A DNA stretch of 64,000 nt, from assembly GCF_014174255.1 (NCBI RefSeq), contig NZ_JABEQJ010000026.1, forward strand, positions 1-64,000, written 5' to 3'. The stretch is from Gluconacetobacter sacchari. GTDB taxonomy: Bacteria; Pseudomonadota; Alphaproteobacteria; Acetobacterales; Acetobacteraceae. Position numbers and translations under genes: made by a program. Below are positions 59,989-64,000 of this stretch, one piece after another. Every line of letters starts with the position of its first letter. Position 1 is the stretch's first letter. The notes beneath the pieces were generated by a model. That model searched no databases, had not been told where the DNA came from, and saw nothing but the letters and a program-made list of their open reading frames with translations.

Positions 59989-60906
59989 ATGGAGCAATCA
60001 GATGTCTCGCTCGACCGGATGCGGACATTCGTCCGCATTGCCGAACGCGGCAGTCTCGCGGCGGTCGCGCGTGAGACCGGGGCGGGCCAGTCCACGATCA
60101 CCCGCCACCTGCGCGCGCTCGAGGAGGCGCTGGGCGCTTCGCTGCTGACCCGCACGACCCGCCGCATGGCATTGACCGAGGAAGGCACGCGCTACTACGC
60201 GCATTGCCTGCAAATCCTGTGCCTGGTCGAGCAGGCCAGCCAGGAAATGCGCCAGACGCGCCAGGCGACGGCGGGCACGGTGCGTATCTCCTGCACCGCC
60301 GCCCTCGGCGTGCTGCGTGTCAGCCGCATGATCTTCGCCTTCCAGGACCGGAATCCCGGGATCCGGGTGGAGTTCAGCCTGACCGACGAACGTGTCGACC
60401 TGGTGCGAGAAGGGGTCGACATCGCCATCCGTCTCGGTCCGTTGACGGACAGTTCGATGAAACTGCGCGCGCTGGGGGACAGCGAGCGTGTGCTGGTGGC
60501 GTCGCCGGACTGGCTGCGCCGCAACGGCCCCCCCAGCCGGCCCGAGGACCTGCGGGACCTGGAGGGCGTGCGTCTCTCGCGGGTCCAGGGCTCCGACCGG
60601 CTGGTCTTGGAGTCCCCGCGCGGCAAGCATCACATCGTCCCCTTCAACGGCCGCCTGAATGTCGATCACGGGCTGGCGGCGCGCGAGGCGTTCCTGGCGG
60701 GGCGCGGCTTCGGGCCGGCGCATCGCTGGCTGGTGGAAGACGGCCTCCGCGACGGCAGGCTGGAGCGCGTGCTGCCGTCCTACCGGCTCTCCCCCTCGCC
60801 CCTGAGCATGCTGATCGCGCCCGAGCGGGCGGGCCTGACGCGGGTGCGCCTCTGCGCCGGCTTCCTCGGCGACGCGATCGCGACCATACCCGGAATCGGG
60901 CGATGA
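59989..60906 (+). CDS. LysR-family regulator, divergent from quinone reductase
   Basis: 305 aa. HTH: DRMRTFVRIAERGSLAAVAR and GQSTITRHLRALEEALGASL. Effector domain with VRISCTAALGVLRVSRMIF and VDIAIRLGPLTDSSMKLRAL, the CrgA-like subgroup typical of regulators of quinone or aldehyde responses. ATG at 59989. Confidence 0.9.
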   Translation: MEQSDVSLDRMRTFVRIAERGSLAAVARETGAGQSTITRHLRALEEALGASLLTRTTRRMALTEEGTRYYAHCLQILCLVEQASQEMRQTRQATAGTVRISCTAALGVLRVSRMIFAFQDRNPGIRVEFSLTDERVDLVREGVDIAIRLGPLTDSSMKLRALGDSERVLVASPDWLRRNGPPSRPEDLRDLEGVRLSRVQGSDRLVLESPRGKHHIVPFNGRLNVDHGLAAREAFLAGRGFGPAHRWLVEDGLRDGRLERVLPSYRLSPSPLSMLIAPERAGLTRVRLCAGFLGDAIATIPGIGR

Positions 60907-60922
60907 CGGCGCGCGGCCGCCG

Positions 60923-61495
60923 TCACGGCCGCGCCGCCGCGCGCGCTCGGGCACTGATGATGCCAAGCAGGCGCCTGCGCAGCAGCCCGCTGACCGGCCG
61001 GATCAGATACCAGTAGGGCGCGAAGCGCCGCCGCGCGTCGGGCGAGGGGCAGCAGACCAGCGTCTCGGTGGTCAGGTCGCACAGGCCGTCCGGAAGCGGC
61101 GTGACCGTGAAGGTCAGCAGCAGCTTGCAGACATAAGGGTCGCGGTTGTTCCTGAACTCGGCCGTCGAGGCGCATGCCACCAATCCGTAATCGGCCGCCC
61201 AGAACGCGCCGATCAGCCCGTAGGCGATCGTCAGGGGGTCGGGCTGCTCCAGGCGGGTGAAATCGTCCAGATCGAACGTCTTGCGCCGGGCCCTGCGCAG
61301 CAGGCGCCCGGGCCATTCCCGCAGCCAGAGGGCGCGCCGGGCCAGCGGGTCGTCCCGGATCCGGAATTTCGCCACCGCCGCCAGGACGGCGCCGGGTGGC
61401 GCGTGGATCCGAATCCGGTGTCTTTCCCGGAAATCCGCATGGGGGATCAGGAAGGCGGCTGCATCGCCGGCATGGTCGGGATGAATCTGTGTCAT
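60923..61495 (-). CDS. Hypothetical protein, SRPBCC-like
   Basis: 190 aa, no certain family. An early IRIHAPPGAVLAAVAKFRIR segment and later CKLLLTFTVTPLPDGLCDLT resemble the alternating strands of SRPBCC (START-like) ligand-binding domains. The C-terminus is basic. It stands alone between a LysR and a divergent GntR gene. The start codon lies in one copy of a 14-base-period direct repeat, so the start is uncertain. Confidence 0.5.
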   Translation of the reverse strand: MTQIHPDHAGDAAAFLIPHADFRERHRIRIHAPPGAVLAAVAKFRIRDDPLARRALWLREWPGRLLRRARRKTFDLDDFTRLEQPDPLTIAYGLIGAFWAADYGLVACASTAEFRNNRDPYVCKLLLTFTVTPLPDGLCDLTTETLVCCPSPDARRRFAPYWYLIRPVSGLLRRRLLGIISARARAAARP

Positions 61496-61513
61496 GGATC
61501 CCGTGTCATGGAT
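61489..61513. repeat. GTGTCATGGAT direct repeat at a start codon
   Basis: GTGTCATGGAT occurs at 61489-61499 and 61503-61513, a 14-base period. Each copy holds an ATG for the leftward gene, but the two are in different frames. Either a small duplication or a paired operator between the divergent genes. Confidence 0.7.
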
Positions 61514-61570
61514 GGTGTGATACAGTCTTGGCCGCGGATATAATCGTGTTCAAGAACATCCTCTCATCGG

Positions 61571-62287
61571 ATGACAAGACAGTTGAGTGACCATTCGCCC
61601 ATGACCCGTCCGGCGCCTCTCGTTCGCCTGCCCAGGCCATCCCTCGTCACCTCGGCGCTCGACGCCATGCGCGGGCAGATCGCCACGGGCGCGTGGCCGG
61701 TAGGCCAGCGGATCCCGCGCGAGGCGCAGCTTGCCGACATGTTCCAGATCGGCCGCAATACGGTGCGCGAGGCCGTCCGCGTTCTCTCGCACGCGGGGAT
61801 TCTCGAAGTGCGCCAGGGTGACGGCACCTATGTCCGCCAGGTGCAGGACCCCGCCGGCATCATGCGGGCCATCAGCCGGTCGAGCCTGCGCGATCATTTC
61901 GAACTGCGCGCCGCGCTGGAGGTCGAGGCCGCGCGCCGCGCCGCCGAACGCCGGTCGGAGCACGACCTTCGCGCGATGGAAAAGGCGCTGGAGGCCCGGG
62001 GCGAGTGGAGCGGGACGGGCGATATCGACGCGTTCCTCGAACGCGACGCGGCCTTCCACCTGGCCGTTGCCGAGGCGGGGCAGAACGGCGCGCTGACCGA
62101 GCTTTACCGCTATTTCCTGACCGCCGCGCGGCAGGCCGCGCGCGCCGCGCTGATCGAGCACAACGTCACCGAGCCCGGGCTGGTGCCGCACCAGCGCCTG
62201 TTCCAGGCGATCGCGGCGCGGGACGGCGCCCGGGCGGCCCGCGCGGCCAGGGCGGTGCTGCGTCCCCTGATCAGGACCCTGTCCTGA
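61571..62287 (+). CDS. GntR/FadR-family regulator (FCD domain)
   Basis: 238 aa. The N-terminal winged helix (LADMFQIGRNTVREAVRVLS, then AGILEVRQGDGTYVRQ) is followed by an FCD ligand domain with metal-site style residues (ELRAALEVEAARRAAE, DAAFHLAVAEAGQN). An in-frame ATG at 61601 is an alternative start. FadR-type proteins sense small organic acids. The hydrolase at 62365 follows on the same strand. Confidence 0.88.
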   Translation: MTRQLSDHSPMTRPAPLVRLPRPSLVTSALDAMRGQIATGAWPVGQRIPREAQLADMFQIGRNTVREAVRVLSHAGILEVRQGDGTYVRQVQDPAGIMRAISRSSLRDHFELRAALEVEAARRAAERRSEHDLRAMEKALEARGEWSGTGDIDAFLERDAAFHLAVAEAGQNGALTELYRYFLTAARQAARAALIEHNVTEPGLVPHQRLFQAIAARDGARAARAARAVLRPLIRTLS

Positions 62288-62364
62288 GCGCCAGGCCGAT
62301 TCGACCGTCGCGCCGCAAGGGTCTATCATGCCCGCCGCCATGATCGAGTGGGACGGAGCCCCGG

Positions 62365-63429
62365 ATGCCGATAAAACGCTCTTTCGCGACGGCCTGCGCG
62401 GCCCTGGCCCTGTCCGCCGGCCTGGCGGCCCCGCCCGCCGCCGACGCCTGCACGCGCTTCGTCTATCAGGGTGCCGAGGGTGAAGTGATCACGGCGCGCT
62501 CCATGGACTGGAAGACCGATGTCGGAACCAATCTCTGGGTCTTTCCGCGCGGCATGAAGCGGTCGGGCGAGGCGGGGCCGCATTCGATCCGCTGGACATC
62601 GCGATATGGCAGCGTGATCGCGTCGGGCTACGACGTCGCCACCACCGACGGCATGAACGAGGCAGGCCTCGTCGCGAACGTGCTCTGGCTGGTGGAATCC
62701 TCCTATCCCGCCTATGACGGCAAGACCCCCGGCCTGGCGCTCTCGGCCTGGGCGCAATACGTGCTGGACAATTTCGCCACCGTGCAGCAGGCGGTCGACA
62801 TGCTGGCACGGCAGCCCTTCACGATCGTCACCGCCAACGTGCCGGGCGAAAGCAGGCTCGCCACCCTGCACCTCTCGCTCTCGGACGCATCCGGCGACAG
62901 CGCGATCATCGAATATATCGATCACAGGCAGGTCATCCACCACAGCCGCGCCTACCAGGTGATGACCAACTCCCCGACCTTCGAACAGCAACTCGCCCTG
63001 AACGCATACTGGACGCAGATCGGCGGCACCGTGATGCTGCCGGGCACCAACCGCGCCTCCGACCGTTTCGCGCGGGCCGCCTTCTACGTGAATGCGATCC
63101 CGAAATCCGAGAACCCGGTCGAGGCCATCGCCAGCGTCTTCAGCGTGATCCGGAACGTCTCCGTGCCCTTCGGCATCACGACGCCCGACCAGCCCAACAT
63201 CTCCTCGACGCGCTGGCGCACGGTCGCCGACCAGAAGCGCAAGCTCTATTTCTTCGAATCCGCCCTGACCCCCAACATCTTCTGGGTCGATCTGAAGACG
63301 CTGGATTTCTCGGAGAAGACCGGGAAGGTGATGAAGCTCGACCTCGGCCCCAACCAGACGCACATCTATTCCGGCGTGGCCAACGACCGGTTCAGGGTGG
63401 CCGCGCCTTTCAGGTTCCTCGGGCTCTGA
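62365..63429 (+). CDS. Choloylglycine hydrolase/penicillin V acylase-family amidase
   Basis: 354 aa Ntn-hydrolase cleaving linear amide bonds (bile salts, penicillin V, acyl-homoserine lactones). Signal peptide of 28 residues (FATACAALALSAGLAAPPAA) would be removed to expose Cys29 of CTRFVYQG as the N-terminal nucleophile. Supporting motifs: ARSMDWKTD (Arg, Asp) and GMNEAGLVAN, and MTNSPTFEQQL. Periplasmic. In this setting acyl-homoserine lactone or another acyl-amide is as likely as a bile salt. Confidence 0.88.
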   Translation: MPIKRSFATACAALALSAGLAAPPAADACTRFVYQGAEGEVITARSMDWKTDVGTNLWVFPRGMKRSGEAGPHSIRWTSRYGSVIASGYDVATTDGMNEAGLVANVLWLVESSYPAYDGKTPGLALSAWAQYVLDNFATVQQAVDMLARQPFTIVTANVPGESRLATLHLSLSDASGDSAIIEYIDHRQVIHHSRAYQVMTNSPTFEQQLALNAYWTQIGGTVMLPGTNRASDRFARAAFYVNAIPKSENPVEAIASVFSVIRNVSVPFGITTPDQPNISSTRWRTVADQKRKLYFFESALTPNIFWVDLKTLDFSEKTGKVMKLDLGPNQTHIYSGVANDRFRVAAPFRFLGL

Positions 63430-63447
63430 ACATTTCGGCCGTCCCTC

Positions 63448-64000
63448 CTAGGGTTTTCGCAGAACGCTCGCGGTCACGACCTGGTGGGCGGCAAATCCCA
63501 GCGACCGATAGAGCGCGATCGCCGAGATATTGTCCGTGTAGGTATGCAGGAACGGCGTCTCGCCACGCTCCAGGATACGCCGGGCGACCGCGCGCATCAG
63601 GAATCCGGCATATCCGCGTCCCCGATGGTCAGGATGCGTGCATACGCCGCTGATCTCGGTGAAATGGCCCGGCTTCATGCGTTCTCCGGCCATGGCGACC
63701 AGGCGCCCCGCCGCGCGCAGGCCGACAAAGCCGCCCAGTCGCCAGCTTTCCGCCAGAAAGGGGCCGGGTCTGGCGAGCGCGGCAAGGGCCCGCATCTCGG
63801 CGGCGTCGTCCTCCCCCAGAACGGAGAAGGAAAAGTCACAATCGCCGCCGGTCATATGCGTCGCCACCATTTGCAGGCATTCGGCGGTGCTGACGTATTC
63901 CAGGCCGGGCGGGGCGGGGTAACCTGCTTTCTCCACGAGCCAGACCTCCTCGCCGGGAGCGAGCAGGTCCGCCAGCGCCCGCAGGTCGCCGTCCCCGGTC
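63448..64000 (-). CDS. GNAT-family N-acetyltransferase (5' end outside window)
   Basis: The reading frame is open to the window edge, so the start lies beyond 64000; 183 codons are visible. Acetyl-CoA loop HPDHRGRGYAGFLMRAVARR and the C-terminal NISAIALYRSLGF are clear, of the FR47-like type. A GTG near 63936 would begin inside the conserved region (EEVWLVEKAG reads on upstream), so it is not the true start. Acceptor unknown. Confidence 0.85.
   Translation of the reverse strand, partial: TGDGDLRALADLLAPGEEVWLVEKAGYPAPPGLEYVSTAECLQMVATHMTGGDCDFSFSVLGEDDAAEMRALAALARPGPFLAESWRLGGFVGLRAAGRLVAMAGERMKPGHFTEISGVCTHPDHRGRGYAGFLMRAVARRILERGETPFLHTYTDNISAIALYRSLGFAAHQVVTASVLRKP

Overview
The window looks like chromosome of a high-GC alphaproteobacterium, most probably an acetic acid bacterium (Acetobacteraceae). 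This is inference, from codon usage, the FecI/FecR/PepSY/ExbBD/TonB iron locus, paired NodT/HlyD/EmrB efflux genes, and a 14-base match to the 3' end (including CCA) of an alphaproteobacterial initiator tRNA. I found no rRNA, intact tRNA, CRISPR array or insertion sequence.

Region 1 (1-5300) is accessory DNA. It holds a Fic protein with inverted repeats at its start, a large serine recombinase whose 3' end carries initiator-tRNA-like attachment remnants, a HigBA toxin-antitoxin pair transcribed into the recombinase, a small integrative-element ORF and a membrane-anchored DUF2726 protein.

Region 2 (5300-18600) is an iron or siderophore uptake locus: Fur-box-like site, FecI sigma factor, FecR, STN-type TonB receptor, a (ATC)20(TTC)6 microsatellite, PepSY protein, small membrane protein, ExbB, ExbD, TonB, a degenerate Fur-family protein and an RND pump preceded by mutually exclusive hairpins. 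It ends in remnants of a FecCD permease and a second membrane gene.

Region 3 (18660-30920) is a divergent uptake and oxidation cluster. Leftward lie a flavin monooxygenase, two CMD/AhpD-type proteins and an exported FAD oxidoreductase. Rightward lie a TonB receptor, a luciferase-like monooxygenase, an unrecognised 194-aa protein, a second FAD oxidoreductase, an MHS-type transporter and an AbrB-type membrane protein. Together they look like import and oxidative breakdown of one small organic, probably amine-containing compound of unknown identity.

Region 4 (30980-40950) is a leftward run: aminotransferase, Asp/Glu-type racemase, atypical SDR, 2-hydroxyacid dehydrogenase, polar amino-acid ABC transporter, D-amino-acid-dehydrogenase-like enzyme, MFS exporter and LysR regulator. 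It reads as a D- or unusual amino-acid catabolic unit.

Region 5 (41050-64000) holds a tri-haem cytochrome c peroxidase with a QseBC/PhoPQ-like two-component system, an OB-fold-like protein ending in 20 prolines, a frameshifted MFS gene, YdcZ-like, ArsB-like and MFS transporters, a nitroreductase, a pirin-like protein, an EmrAB-NodT efflux operon with divergent LysR, a ketopantoate-reductase-like enzyme, a quinone reductase with divergent LysR, a GntR regulator, a choloylglycine-hydrolase-type amidase and a GNAT acetyltransferase cut by the window edge.
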